From Frankiaceae bacterium (GTDB taxonomy: Bacteria; Actinomycetota; Actinomycetes; JAVEEJ01), in NCBI GenBank assembly GCA_030840515.1, contig JAVEEJ010000127.1, forward strand, positions 1-22,489: 22,489 nucleotides of DNA. The letters run 5' to 3'. Position 1 is the stretch's first letter. Each line of letters starts with the position of its first letter. The notes below the pieces were generated by a model. It was not told the origin of the DNA and searched no databases. It was given only the letters and a program-made list of their open reading frames with translations. Below are positions 15,973 to 22,489 of the stretch, one piece after another. Made by a program: the position numbers and the translations under genes.

Positions 15973-16902
15973 GTGCCCGCGCCACCCGTTGTCGTCGTCG
16001 TGGGACCCACCGCTGCCGGCAAGAGCGACCTCGGGATCGAGCTGGCGCTCGCATTAGGCGGCGAGGTCGTCAATGCCGACTCGATGCAGCTCTATCGCGG
16101 GATGGACGTCGGCACGGCCAAGCTCTCTCCTGACGAGCGGCGCGGGGTGGCCCACCACCTGCTCGACATCTGGTCGGTCCGGGAGGCGGCCAGTGTCGCT
16201 GACTACCAGCGGCGGGCGCGGCTGGAGGTCGACCGGCTGCGGGCCGGCGGAAGGGTCCCGGTCCTGGTCGGCGGCTCCGGGCTCTACGTCCGCGCCGTCG
16301 TGGACCGGCTCGACTTTCCCGGCACCGATCCGGAGCGACGAGCCCTGCTGGAGGCCGAGCTCGCTGAGGTGGGGTCAGGTGCCCTGCACCAACGGCTGGC
16401 GGGACTGGATCCGGCTGCCGCCGCCGCGATCCTCCCGAGCAACGGGCGCCGGATCGTGCGCGCGCTCGAGGTGATCGACCTGACCGGTCGGCCGTTCAGC
16501 GCCTCCCTGCCTGACTACGAGCCCGTGTACGACGCGGTTGTGGTCGGCGTCGACTTCGACGCTGAGCAGCTCGACGAGCGCATCGGGCGGCGCGTCGACC
16601 GGATGTGGGAGCAGGGGTTCGTGGAGGAGGTGCGTCGGCTCGAGGCTGAGGGGCTGCGCGACGGCGTCACAGCCAGCCGCGCGCTCGGGTACGCGCAGGT
16701 GCTGGCCCTGCTCGACGGACGGTGGGACGAGGCCACGGCCCGGGTGCAGACGGCGCTGGCGACCCGACGGTTCGCCCGGCGGCAGCGCTCCTGGTTCAGG
16801 CGGGACCCCCGCGTGACCTGGCTCGAAGGGGGCAGTCCGGAGATGGTCACGAGGGCTATGGCGTTGGTGCGCGCCCGGTGGTCCAATGGGCCGGTCGGGT
16901 GA
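15973..16902 (+). CDS. miaA: tRNA dimethylallyltransferase MiaA
   Basis: MiaA transfers a dimethylallyl group to N6 of A37 in tRNAs that read UNN codons, giving i6A, the substrate of MiaB. The 309-aa protein from GTG 15973 begins with a P-loop (VGPTAAGKS, residues 10-18). It then shows the catalytic-Asp segment NADSMQLYRGMDVGTAK, the DIWSVREAASVADYQRRAR region, GGSGLYVRAVVD and the ATRRFARRQRSWFRRDPR tRNA-binding segment near the end. Length and motifs are normal. The frame is open far upstream, but the start at 15973 puts the first strand of the P-loop fold directly at the N-terminus as in other MiaA proteins. There is no clear SD; CAGGAT 6 nt upstream is only -10-like. It diverges from the surface-protein gene across 63 nt. 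Confidence 0.96.
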   Translation: MPAPPVVVVVGPTAAGKSDLGIELALALGGEVVNADSMQLYRGMDVGTAKLSPDERRGVAHHLLDIWSVREAASVADYQRRARLEVDRLRAGGRVPVLVGGSGLYVRAVVDRLDFPGTDPERRALLEAELAEVGSGALHQRLAGLDPAAAAAILPSNGRRIVRALEVIDLTGRPFSASLPDYEPVYDAVVVGVDFDAEQLDERIGRRVDRMWEQGFVEEVRRLEAEGLRDGVTASRALGYAQVLALLDGRWDEATARVQTALATRRFARRQRSWFRRDPRVTWLEGGSPEMVTRAMALVRARWSNGPVG

Positions 16903-16917
16903 TCTTCGCGCTCTGGC

Positions 16918-16926
16918 AAGGAGGTG
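16918..16926 (+). promoter_or_regulatory. Near-consensus SD of the EAL gene
   Basis: AAGGAGGTG matches the 16S anti-SD almost completely and lies 7-9 nt before ATG 16934. It fixes this start over earlier in-frame codons and predicts strong translation. Confidence 0.8.
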
Positions 16927-16933
16927 GCGGGTC

Positions 16934-17881
16934 ATGTCCGCTCCTGCGCCGAGTTCGGCTGAGCCGCCGGGTCGGGCTGCGGCGTCCCACGCCGCTACCA
17001 GGCCCGCCGATGTCGATGCGTTCGACCCTGACCTGATCCCCGACCTCGAGCTCGCCCTGGAGCACGACGAGCTGGTCCTGCACTACCAACCGGAGATCGA
17101 TCTCGCCAGCGGCGCCGTCGTGGCGATGGAGGCCCTGCTGCGCTGGCGCCACCCCGGTCGCGGCCTGCTGTGGCCCCGGGACGTGCTGCCAGTCGCCGCC
17201 GCCAGCGGTCTCGAGGGGCGGCTTGGGGCGTGGGTCCTGCGCCACTGCGTGACCGAGGCTGCCGCCTGGCGGACGCTCCCCGGCCGGGTTGCGGACGAGC
17301 AGCGCCAGCTGTGGGCCAACGTGTCCGCCGGCCAGCTCGTGGAGCCGGGCTTCGTCGAGGAGGTCGGGGCTGCGGTTGCAGCCGCCGAACTGGCGCCCGG
17401 CACGCTCGGCCTCGAGGTCACCGAGGAGGCGATCGAGCGGGCCGGCAGCGATGCGCCCCGGCTGTTCGCCGCCCTGCGTGACGCCGGTGTCGCCCTGGCC
17501 GTCGACGACTTCGGGACGTGGTACTCCTCGCTGGCCACCCTCGGGGACCTCCCGTTCGACGCGGTCAAGCTCGACCGCACCTTCGTCCGGGGCGTGGGGT
17601 CAGACCTCGAGGACGACACGATCGTGGCCAGCGTCGTGAAGCTGGCCCACGCGCACGGCTTGTACGTCGTCGCCGAGGGAGTGGAGTCCTGGGCCGAGGG
17701 CGCCCGGCTCTGCGAGCTGGGCTGCGACCGGGCGCACGGCTACCTGTTCAGCGGTCCGCAGGAGTCGGCCCGCGCACGCATGCTGCTGGTGCGCGGCCTC
17801 GGGTGGACCACGCCCGGACTGAAGGGCATGCCGAACCCGCGGACGACCGTGGACCAGGAGAGCGCAACCTCGCCGGGCTAG
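16934..17881 (+). CDS. Stand-alone EAL-domain protein (putative c-di-GMP phosphodiesterase)
   Basis: 315 aa from ATG 16934. EAL domains hydrolyse cyclic di-GMP to pGpG. After about 45 poorly conserved residues, one EAL domain fills the protein. The signature glutamate is in AMEALLRWRHP. Metal and substrate residues follow: Asn in WANVSAGQL, Glu in LEVTEEAI, the Asp pair in VDDFG, Lys in VKLDRTFV and Glu in VAEGVES. These are the residues needed for activity, so it may be a working phosphodiesterase. Two positions differ from the usual pattern: DDFGTWYSS where G is usual at W, and AHGYLF where AQGYLF is usual. There is no GGDEF, PAS or receiver domain and no membrane helix. It starts 31 nt after miaA and may be co-transcribed with it. 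The stop overlaps the stop of the converging gene. Confidence 0.9.
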   Translation: MSAPAPSSAEPPGRAAASHAATRPADVDAFDPDLIPDLELALEHDELVLHYQPEIDLASGAVVAMEALLRWRHPGRGLLWPRDVLPVAAASGLEGRLGAWVLRHCVTEAAAWRTLPGRVADEQRQLWANVSAGQLVEPGFVEEVGAAVAAAELAPGTLGLEVTEEAIERAGSDAPRLFAALRDAGVALAVDDFGTWYSSLATLGDLPFDAVKLDRTFVRGVGSDLEDDTIVASVVKLAHAHGLYVVAEGVESWAEGARLCELGCDRAHGYLFSGPQESARARMLLVRGLGWTTPGLKGMPNPRTTVDQESATSPG

Positions 17882-18180
17882 CCCATCTCCTCCTGCATCT
17901 GCACGTCCAGGTTGTAGAACGACGGCGGCCCGTCGCAGAGCGCGCCCATCTTCTCGGCGAACTCCGAGGTGTCCGCACGCGCCGAGTTGGCCATCGCGCT
18001 GTCGTAGTCCGGGAACTCCACGATGGTCAGGTAGGTGCCCGGCCGGTCGCGGTCCGACGTGACGGTCACGCGGCTCGGTCCGGCTTCGCCCTGGCGGCTG
18101 TCGCGGTACTCCTCGTTGAGCGCGCGCACCTCGTCGAACCGCGAGGTCTTCCACTCGATGATCTGCACGAACCCGGCCAT
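17878..18180 (-). CDS. Small ABM-like (dimeric alpha/beta-barrel) protein
   Basis: 100 aa from ATG 18180, with GGGGAG a few nt upstream. The pattern FVQIIEWKTSRFDEVRALNE, then RDRPGTYLTIVEFPDYDSAM and FAEKMGALCDGPPSFYNLDV, matches small actinobacterial proteins with a ferredoxin-like dimeric alpha/beta-barrel fold, related to antibiotic biosynthesis monooxygenase (ABM) domains. No cofactor is required by such folds, and the substrate cannot be predicted. It is cytoplasmic. The gene faces the EAL gene, and the two stop codons share the bases CTAG (17878-17881). It diverges from dapF across 74 nt containing a palindrome. A TAGCCT box (minus strand, 18215-18210) could be its -10. Confidence 0.75.
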   Translation of the reverse strand: MAGFVQIIEWKTSRFDEVRALNEEYRDSRQGEAGPSRVTVTSDRDRPGTYLTIVEFPDYDSAMANSARADTSEFAEKMGALCDGPPSFYNLDVQMQEEMG

Positions 18181-18215
18181 GACGTCTCCCCAACCTCGAT
18201 GAGAGCCGCAGGCTA

Positions 18216-18232
18216 GACCTGTCGGGCAGGTC
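18216..18232. promoter_or_regulatory. 17-bp palindrome in the dapF divergent promoter region
   Basis: GACCTG (18216-18221), spacer TCGGG, CAGGTC (18227-18232) is a perfect 6-bp inverted repeat. It spans the expected -35 position of dapF and abuts the possible -10 (TAGCCT) of the minus-strand gene. It could be an operator acting on both, or part of the core promoter. Confidence 0.4.
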
Positions 18233-18241
18233 CGTGCGGCC

Positions 18242-18247
18242 TACCAT
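18242..18247 (+). promoter_or_regulatory. Candidate -10 box of dapF (leaderless)
   Basis: TACCAT ends 7 nt before GTG 18255, and no SD lies between. The distance predicts transcription starting at the start codon, which supports GTG 18255 over the in-frame start at 18234. Confidence 0.5.
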
Positions 18248-18254
18248 CAGCAGC

Positions 18255-19094
18255 GTGCGAGTGGTCAAGGGGCATGGGACGCGCAACGACTTCGTCGTGC
18301 TGCCCGACTACGACGGTGCACTCGACCTGACCGCGGATCTCGTGCGCCGGCTCTGTGACCGGCGGGCAGGCATTGGCGGGGACGGGGTGCTGCGCGTGGT
18401 GCGCTCCGCAGCGGTGCCGGGCCTGGGCGCTGACGCCGCAGCGACTGAGTGGTTCATGGACTACCGCAACGCGGACGGCTCGGTTGCCGAGATGTGCGGG
18501 AACGGAGTGCGTGTCTACGCGCGCTTCCTGGTCACCGAGGGGCTCGCCGCCCCGGGACCGATCCGGCTCGCCACGCGGGGCGGGGTCAAGGAGGTGGTGG
18601 CGCCGGTCAGCGGTGACGTCACCGTCGACATGGGGCCGGCGGCCGTCGGTGAGAGCCAGGTCATGGTCAGCGCCGGATCAGGGGAGTGGCCTGCGCTGCC
18701 TGTCGACATGGGCAACCCGCACGCCGTGGCCTTCGTCGAGGAGCTCACCGCGGTCGGCGACCTGCGCGAACCACCGAAGGTGACACCGGGCGAGGCTTTC
18801 CCTCAGGGGGTCAACGTCGAGTTCGCGGTGGTGACCGGCCGTGGCGAGCTCGTGATGCGCGTGCACGAGCGCGGTGTCGGCGAGACGCAGTCCTGCGGCA
18901 CCGGCGCGTGCGCCGTCGTGGTCGCGGCCCGACGCCGTGATGCCACGGCGCCGCGGGTGTGGCTGGTGCACGTGCCCGGGGGCGAGGTCACCGTCACCGA
19001 GCGCGAGGACGGTCACCTGCTGCTCCGCGGACCCGCCGTACTCGTCGCCGACGTCGAGCTGTCAGCCGACTGGCTGGCCGGGCGCACGGGCTAA
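18255..19094 (+). CDS. dapF: Diaminopimelate epimerase DapF
   Basis: DapF interconverts LL- and meso-diaminopimelate without cofactor, for lysine and peptidoglycan synthesis. The 279-aa protein from GTG 18255 begins MRVVKGHGTRNDFVV, where the family's conserved K-G-x-G-x-x-N-D-F segment sits. It has the loop GIGGDG, the first catalytic cysteine C81 in EMCGNGVR, and the second, C214, in ETQSCGTGACA. DMGNPHAV and GVNVEF are further family signatures. The open frame extends to 18234, but those 7 extra residues would lie over the -10 box, so the shorter start is chosen. In Streptomyces dapF also lies close downstream of miaA. Here the next genes are the converging qcr operon. Confidence 0.95.
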   Translation: MRVVKGHGTRNDFVVLPDYDGALDLTADLVRRLCDRRAGIGGDGVLRVVRSAAVPGLGADAAATEWFMDYRNADGSVAEMCGNGVRVYARFLVTEGLAAPGPIRLATRGGVKEVVAPVSGDVTVDMGPAAVGESQVMVSAGSGEWPALPVDMGNPHAVAFVEELTAVGDLREPPKVTPGEAFPQGVNVEFAVVTGRGELVMRVHERGVGETQSCGTGACAVVVAARRRDATAPRVWLVHVPGGEVTVTEREDGHLLLRGPAVLVADVELSADWLAGRTG

Positions 19095-19112
19095 TTGCCC
19101 ACGCGCGGTGCC

Positions 19113-19162
19113 TGTCGCGAAAGTTGCGCGACACGCCGGCGCGTCGCGCAACTTTGGCGACA
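19113..19162. terminator. Long inverted repeat between dapF and qcrB
   Basis: Arms 19113-19132 and 19143-19162 are 20 bp each, complementary except for one G-G mismatch (19119/19156), with a 10-nt loop. Outer segments 19100-19106 (CACGCGC) and 19165-19171 (GCGCGTG) are also complementary. Lying between two converging stops, it is most simply a bidirectional terminator, although no U-tract follows. It could also be a copy of a dispersed palindromic repeat. Confidence 0.6.
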
Positions 19163-19195
19163 AGGCGCGTGCGCGAACCGAGGGCAGCCGGCCCC

Positions 19196-20839
19196 CTAGT
19201 CGACTGGGGTCTCGAGCTCCTCCGGGTGGTGCTCGCCATGACCGTTGTGATGAGCCTCAGGCAGCGGCGCGGGGGCACCGTCTCCGTAGAAGCCGCCGAG
19301 CTTGCGCTGTGCGGCGACCAGTGGGCCGCCGGGCCGCTTGCCGCGAGTGATCGGCTTCGGCCCGCCTTCGCCCTCGGCACGGGCGCCGATGAACTCACGC
19401 AGGCCGGCGTCGATCGGCTCGTGCACCTCGATGTACTCACCGCTGGGCAGCCGCTTGATGATGCCCGTCTCGTGGCCGTGCTCGGCGAGCGCAGCGTCCT
19501 TGCGCTGCAACCCGATGCACAGCCGCTTGGTGATGACGAACGCGATCGGCGGCGCCACGATCACCCCGACGCGGAAGATCCAGGTCAGCGTGTTGATCGA
19601 CAGGTGGAAGACGTGGGCGAAGATGTCGTTGCCGCCGGCCAGCCACAGGATGAAGTAGAAGACCAGCGACATCACGCCGAGGCCGGTGCGCACCGGACGG
19701 TTGCGCGGCCGGTCGAGCAGGTTGTGATAGCGCTTGTCGCCGGTCGCCCAGGCTTCCAGGAACGGGTACATCGTCAGCAGCCCGAAGATGACTCCGGGCA
19801 GCACGAGGCCAGGAACGAGCAGGTTCCAGCTGATGGTGTGCCCGGCGATGTTGGTCTCGATCGGGGGCATCAGCCGGATCGAGCCGTCGAGCCAGCCGAT
19901 GTACCAGTCAGGCTGCGAGCCCGCCGAGACCTGTGCCGGGTTGTAGGGGCCGTAGAGCCAGATCGGGTTGATCTGGAAGGCGGCTCCGAGGAAGGCGAGT
20001 ACGGCGAACACGAGCAGGAAGAACGCGCCGCCCTTGGCCATGAACACGGGGTAGAAGCGGTGCCCCACCACGTTGGTCTCGGTCTTGCCAGGCCCGGGGA
20101 ACTGGGTGTGCTTCTGGTGCCACAGCAGCATCATGTGGGCGCTGATCAGCAGCAGCAGGATCCCGGGGATCAGCAGGATGTGGATGGTGAACAGCCGGGG
20201 GATGAACTGCGGCCCCGGGTAGTTGCCACCGAACACGAAGAAGCCGAAGTAGGTGCCGATCACCGGGATCGACTCGACGATCGAGAAGCCGATGCGCAGC
20301 CCCGTGCCGGAGAGCAGGTCGTCCGGAAGCGAGTAGCCGGCGAACCCTTCGAGCAGCGAGATCTGCAGCAGCAGCGCTCCGATGACCCAGTTCATCTCAC
20401 GCGGCTTGCGGAACGCACCGGTGAAGAACACGCGCAGCAGGTGCACCGACATCGACGCGACGAAGATCAGCGCAGCCCAGTGGTGGATCTGGCGGATCAG
20501 CAGGCCGCCGCGCACGTCGAAGGAGATGTTCAGCGTCGACGCGAACGCCTGCGTCATCTTGACGCCCTTGAGCGGCTCGTAGGAGCCGTTGTAGACGACC
20601 TCCTTGATGGAGGGGTCGAAGAAGAAGGTCAGGAACACACCGGTGAGCAGCAGGATGATGAACGAGTAGAGCGCGATCTCGCCCAACATGAAGGACCAGT
20701 GGTCCGGGAAGACCTTGTTGAACGTGCGGCGCAGGAACGACGCGCCGCCGAACCGGTCGTCCGCCCAGCGTCCGACGCCACCGACGGCCTTGCCGGTCAT
20801 CGTGGTCGGCTTGCTCCGCCGAGGGGCCGTGGTGGTCAT
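19196..20839 (-). CDS. qcrB: Cytochrome bc1 complex cytochrome b subunit QcrB
   Basis: QcrB is the membrane core of complex III. It oxidises menaquinol and carries both b hemes. The protein is 547 aa from ATG 20839, overlapping the qcrA stop by 4 nt (ATGA), so translation is coupled. The frame stays open far upstream, but that part is an out-of-frame shadow of qcrA. Heme ligands are probably H119 and H133 (QIHHWAALIF, SVHLLRVF) and H220 and H235 (FTIHILLI, ISAHMMLLW). The quinol-oxidation motif is PDWYIGW, the actinobacterial form of PEWY. About eight to nine membrane helices are visible. The C-terminal extension of some 120 residues is cytoplasmic and ends in a His-rich stretch (EAHHNGHGEHHPEE). 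It is the last gene of the qcrC-qcrA-qcrB operon. Confidence 0.97.
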   Translation of the reverse strand: MTTTAPRRSKPTTMTGKAVGGVGRWADDRFGGASFLRRTFNKVFPDHWSFMLGEIALYSFIILLLTGVFLTFFFDPSIKEVVYNGSYEPLKGVKMTQAFASTLNISFDVRGGLLIRQIHHWAALIFVASMSVHLLRVFFTGAFRKPREMNWVIGALLLQISLLEGFAGYSLPDDLLSGTGLRIGFSIVESIPVIGTYFGFFVFGGNYPGPQFIPRLFTIHILLIPGILLLLISAHMMLLWHQKHTQFPGPGKTETNVVGHRFYPVFMAKGGAFFLLVFAVLAFLGAAFQINPIWLYGPYNPAQVSAGSQPDWYIGWLDGSIRLMPPIETNIAGHTISWNLLVPGLVLPGVIFGLLTMYPFLEAWATGDKRYHNLLDRPRNRPVRTGLGVMSLVFYFILWLAGGNDIFAHVFHLSINTLTWIFRVGVIVAPPIAFVITKRLCIGLQRKDAALAEHGHETGIIKRLPSGEYIEVHEPIDAGLREFIGARAEGEGGPKPITRGKRPGGPLVAAQRKLGGFYGDGAPAPLPEAHHNGHGEHHPEELETPVD

Positions 20840-21867
20840 CCGCGCTCCCAGAAGCTCGGGCCGACGGGCTGGTTGAAGTCGCCGGCTGCCCGGAAGTAGC
20901 CCTCGTCGTCGAGGTAGATCTCCAGCTGCGGGAGCGGGCGTGCGGCAGGTCCGAAGACCACCTTGCAGTGCTCGAGCACGTTGAAGGTGGACTGGTGGCA
21001 CGGGCAGAAGAGCTGGTGTGTCTGCTGCTCGTAGAGCCCGATGGGACAGCCGGCGTGCGTGCAGATCTTGTTGTAGGCGACGTGACCCTCGGGCGCCCAG
21101 TTCTCCTTGCCCTTCACGGGCTTGTACTCCTCGGGCCGCAGCCGGATGAGGATCGTGGGGCTGGTCGCGTCCTCCTCCACGGTGGCGCCTTCCGGCATCA
21201 CCGTGACGAGGCTGCCCACCGCGAGCATCCCGAGCTTCACCGGCTCCCCGGTGGTGAGGTCGATCAACTTGGAGCCCTTGAACCATGCGGTGTGGCGCAG
21301 CGTCTTGCCCGGCATCGGGCCGGCGTCGCGCAGCAGCGCGATCGGGGCGACCAGCAGCGGGACCGTTCCGGCGAGCAGTGAGCCCACGAGAAGCGGACGG
21401 CGACCGACCCCGGCCTCCTCGGCTCCCCGGTTGAAGTCGGCGGCCGCGGCCAGCCGGTCCTCCTCCGTGGAGAAGAAGTCGTGGCGGTCCTCGGTGACCT
21501 GCGGGTGCGGCATGAGCAGCTTGACCCAGAGCACGACGCCGGCACCGAGGCACAGCAGCGCCCCGGTCAGCGTGAGGCCGAGCGCCAGGTTGCTCTTCAG
21601 GGCCTGGTCGAGGACGTCGCCGTGCTTCGGCCCCAGCTTGATCGCGAAGTAAGCCACGAGGAACCCGACTCCGAAGAGCCCACCGAGGGCGAAGAGAGCG
21701 CTCACCAGCAGCTCGTTGCGCTTGGCTGCCTTGGGATCTGCGTCGCCGCCGGCCGCGCGCAGCTGCGCGTCGGCAGTGCGGAAGTCGTCAGCGGCGGCCC
21801 GGATGGCGGCCGGGCTGCGACGTGGCCTGACGATCGGGGTCTCGCCGTTCGAGGGGGTCTCGCTCAT
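20836..21867 (-). CDS. qcrA: Cytochrome bc1 complex Rieske iron-sulfur subunit QcrA
   Basis: QcrA carries the [2Fe-2S] cluster that takes an electron from menaquinol and passes it to the cytochrome c domain of QcrC. It is 343 aa from ATG 21867, which overlaps the qcrC stop by 4 nt (ATGA). Three membrane helices are visible, at about residues 52-78, 92-118 and 157-180, the actinobacterial form, where most other bacteria have one. The Rieske domain has both cluster motifs: C269-T-H271-x-x-C274 (CTHAGC) and C288-x-C290-H291-x-S293 (CPCHQS). The N-terminal 50 residues are charged and cytoplasmic. All ligands are intact. Confidence 0.97.
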   Translation of the reverse strand: MSETPSNGETPIVRPRRSPAAIRAAADDFRTADAQLRAAGGDADPKAAKRNELLVSALFALGGLFGVGFLVAYFAIKLGPKHGDVLDQALKSNLALGLTLTGALLCLGAGVVLWVKLLMPHPQVTEDRHDFFSTEEDRLAAAADFNRGAEEAGVGRRPLLVGSLLAGTVPLLVAPIALLRDAGPMPGKTLRHTAWFKGSKLIDLTTGEPVKLGMLAVGSLVTVMPEGATVEEDATSPTILIRLRPEEYKPVKGKENWAPEGHVAYNKICTHAGCPIGLYEQQTHQLFCPCHQSTFNVLEHCKVVFGPAARPLPQLEIYLDDEGYFRAAGDFNQPVGPSFWERG

Positions 21868-22489
21868 GTCCGCGCACCGATCCAGAGGGCGAAGATGACG
21901 CAGCCGATGATGCCGACGAGGAAGGCCACCACCGTCTCCGGGATAGGCCCGACCCGTCCGAGCGCGAAGCCGCCCGGGTCCTTCTGGGCTTCGAGGTGCT
22001 CGATGTAGCGGATGATCTGAGCCTTCGCCTCGGGGGTCAGCTGGTTGTCGGAGAAGACCGGCATGTTCTCCGGTCCGCTCAGCATCGCCTCGTAGATCTG
22101 CCGGGCGTCGGCGCCGCTCATGCCGGGCGCGAACTTGCCGTTGGCCAGCGCCCCGCCCTTGCCGGCGAAGTTGTGGCAGCTGGCGCAGTTGGTGCGGAAC
22201 GCCGAGCCGCCCGCGGCCAGGTCGGCGTCGCTGATCCCGGCGAGCTGGTCGGCCGACGGGATCGCGGGACCGCCGCCCAACGAGGCGACGTACGCCGCCA
22301 GCGCCTCGATCTCGTCCCGCGTGTAGCGAGGGGTCTTGCGCTCGGCTTGCGGGCCGTTGCGTGCGAGCGGCATGCGACCGGTCGAGACCTGGAAGTCGAC
22401 AGCGGCCGCGCCGACGCCGATGAGGCTGGGCGCCTGGCCACCGCCCTGCGCGTTGAGCCCGTGGCACGAGGAGCAACCCGTCTTGAACA
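21864..22489 (-). CDS. qcrC: Cytochrome bc1 complex diheme cytochrome c subunit QcrC (N-terminus outside window)
   Basis: QcrC passes electrons from the Rieske protein to cytochrome aa3 oxidase without a soluble cytochrome c. The frame is open to the window edge, giving 207 residues. The first visible residues are FKTGCSSCHG, the first heme site (CxxCH). The second is CASCHNF near the middle. Candidate axial methionines are in STGRMPLA and PENMPVF. A C-terminal membrane helix (ETVVAFLVGIIGCVIFALW) anchors the protein with its hemes outside. The internal ATG at 22373 is not the start, because it would remove the first heme site. The missing part should hold the N-terminal membrane anchor. Confidence 0.96.
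   Translation of the reverse strand, partial: FKTGCSSCHGLNAQGGGQAPSLIGVGAAAVDFQVSTGRMPLARNGPQAERKTPRYTRDEIEALAAYVASLGGGPAIPSADQLAGISDADLAAGGSAFRTNCASCHNFAGKGGALANGKFAPGMSGADARQIYEAMLSGPENMPVFSDNQLTPEAKAQIIRYIEHLEAQKDPGGFALGRVGPIPETVVAFLVGIIGCVIFALWIGART

Noticed and set aside
18959..20899. A 646-codon open frame on the plus strand across dapF and qcrB
   Set aside because: It lies antisense to qcrB with an Arg/Asp/Glu/Gln-rich composition typical of shadow frames, and QcrB is unambiguous.
22118..22373. ATG 22373 as the start of qcrC
   Set aside because: The frame continues upstream through a CxxCH heme site that belongs to QcrC, so the gene is cut by the window edge and does not start at 22373.
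1..22489. CRISPR arrays, tRNA/rRNA genes, insertion sequences, phage or plasmid genes
   Set aside because: None was seen: no regularly spaced repeats, no transposase or integrase motifs, and no tRNA cloverleaf with a T-loop signature that I could recognise.

Overview
The window is G+C-rich DNA (roughly 70% by eye) from an actinomycete-like bacterium (Actinomycetota). The evidence is the recA-recX pair, the order miaB / DUF349 / LigB-like / miaA / dapF also known from Streptomyces, a qcrCAB cytochrome bc1 operon with a diheme cytochrome c and a three-helix Rieske protein, LAxTG-type surface anchors, and several start codons with no Shine-Dalgarno (SD) sequence but a TANNNT box 7-8 nt upstream (leaderless mRNAs). 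I cannot fix the genus.

Layout. 1-1170 (+): 3' part of recA, then recX. 1171-1425: a leader with several possible RNA pairings. 1426-3144 (+): RNase Y. 3240-6134 (+): a large exported Asp-box/beta-propeller protein with a C-terminal LATTG anchor. 6184-6333 (+): a 49-residue membrane protein. 8044-6347 (-): a secreted protein of unknown function, divergent from miaB. 8116-9567 (+): miaB. 9622-11007 (+): a secreted subtilisin-like S8 peptidase. 11078-11584 (+): a membrane SHOCT protein. 12788-11586 (-): a DUF349 protein. 12830-13477 (+): a LigB-like extradiol-dioxygenase-fold protein. 15909-13450 (-): a second Asp-box surface protein with the same LATTG tail. 15973-16902 (+): miaA. 16934-17881 (+): a stand-alone EAL protein. 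18180-17878 (-): a small ABM-like protein. 18255-19094 (+): dapF. 19196-22489 (-): qcrB, qcrA and truncated qcrC, read in the order C-A-B.

Two themes are intertwined. One is housekeeping: recombination (RecA/RecX), RNA turnover (RNase Y), tRNA A37 modification (MiaA makes i6A, MiaB converts it to ms2i6A), diaminopimelate synthesis (DapF) and respiration (QcrCAB). The other is a group of exported or membrane proteins placed between these genes: two LATTG-anchored Asp-box proteins, an S8 peptidase, an unknown secreted protein and two small membrane proteins.

The most unusual signals are regulatory. The rny leader has an SD-masking hairpin and an upstream segment that could compete for the same anti-SD. 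A perfect 10-bp inverted repeat covers the start of the second surface protein. Two clean palindromes sit in divergent promoter regions, and a 20-bp-arm inverted repeat separates dapF from qcrB. All pairings were found by eye. No folding, homology search or covariance test was run.
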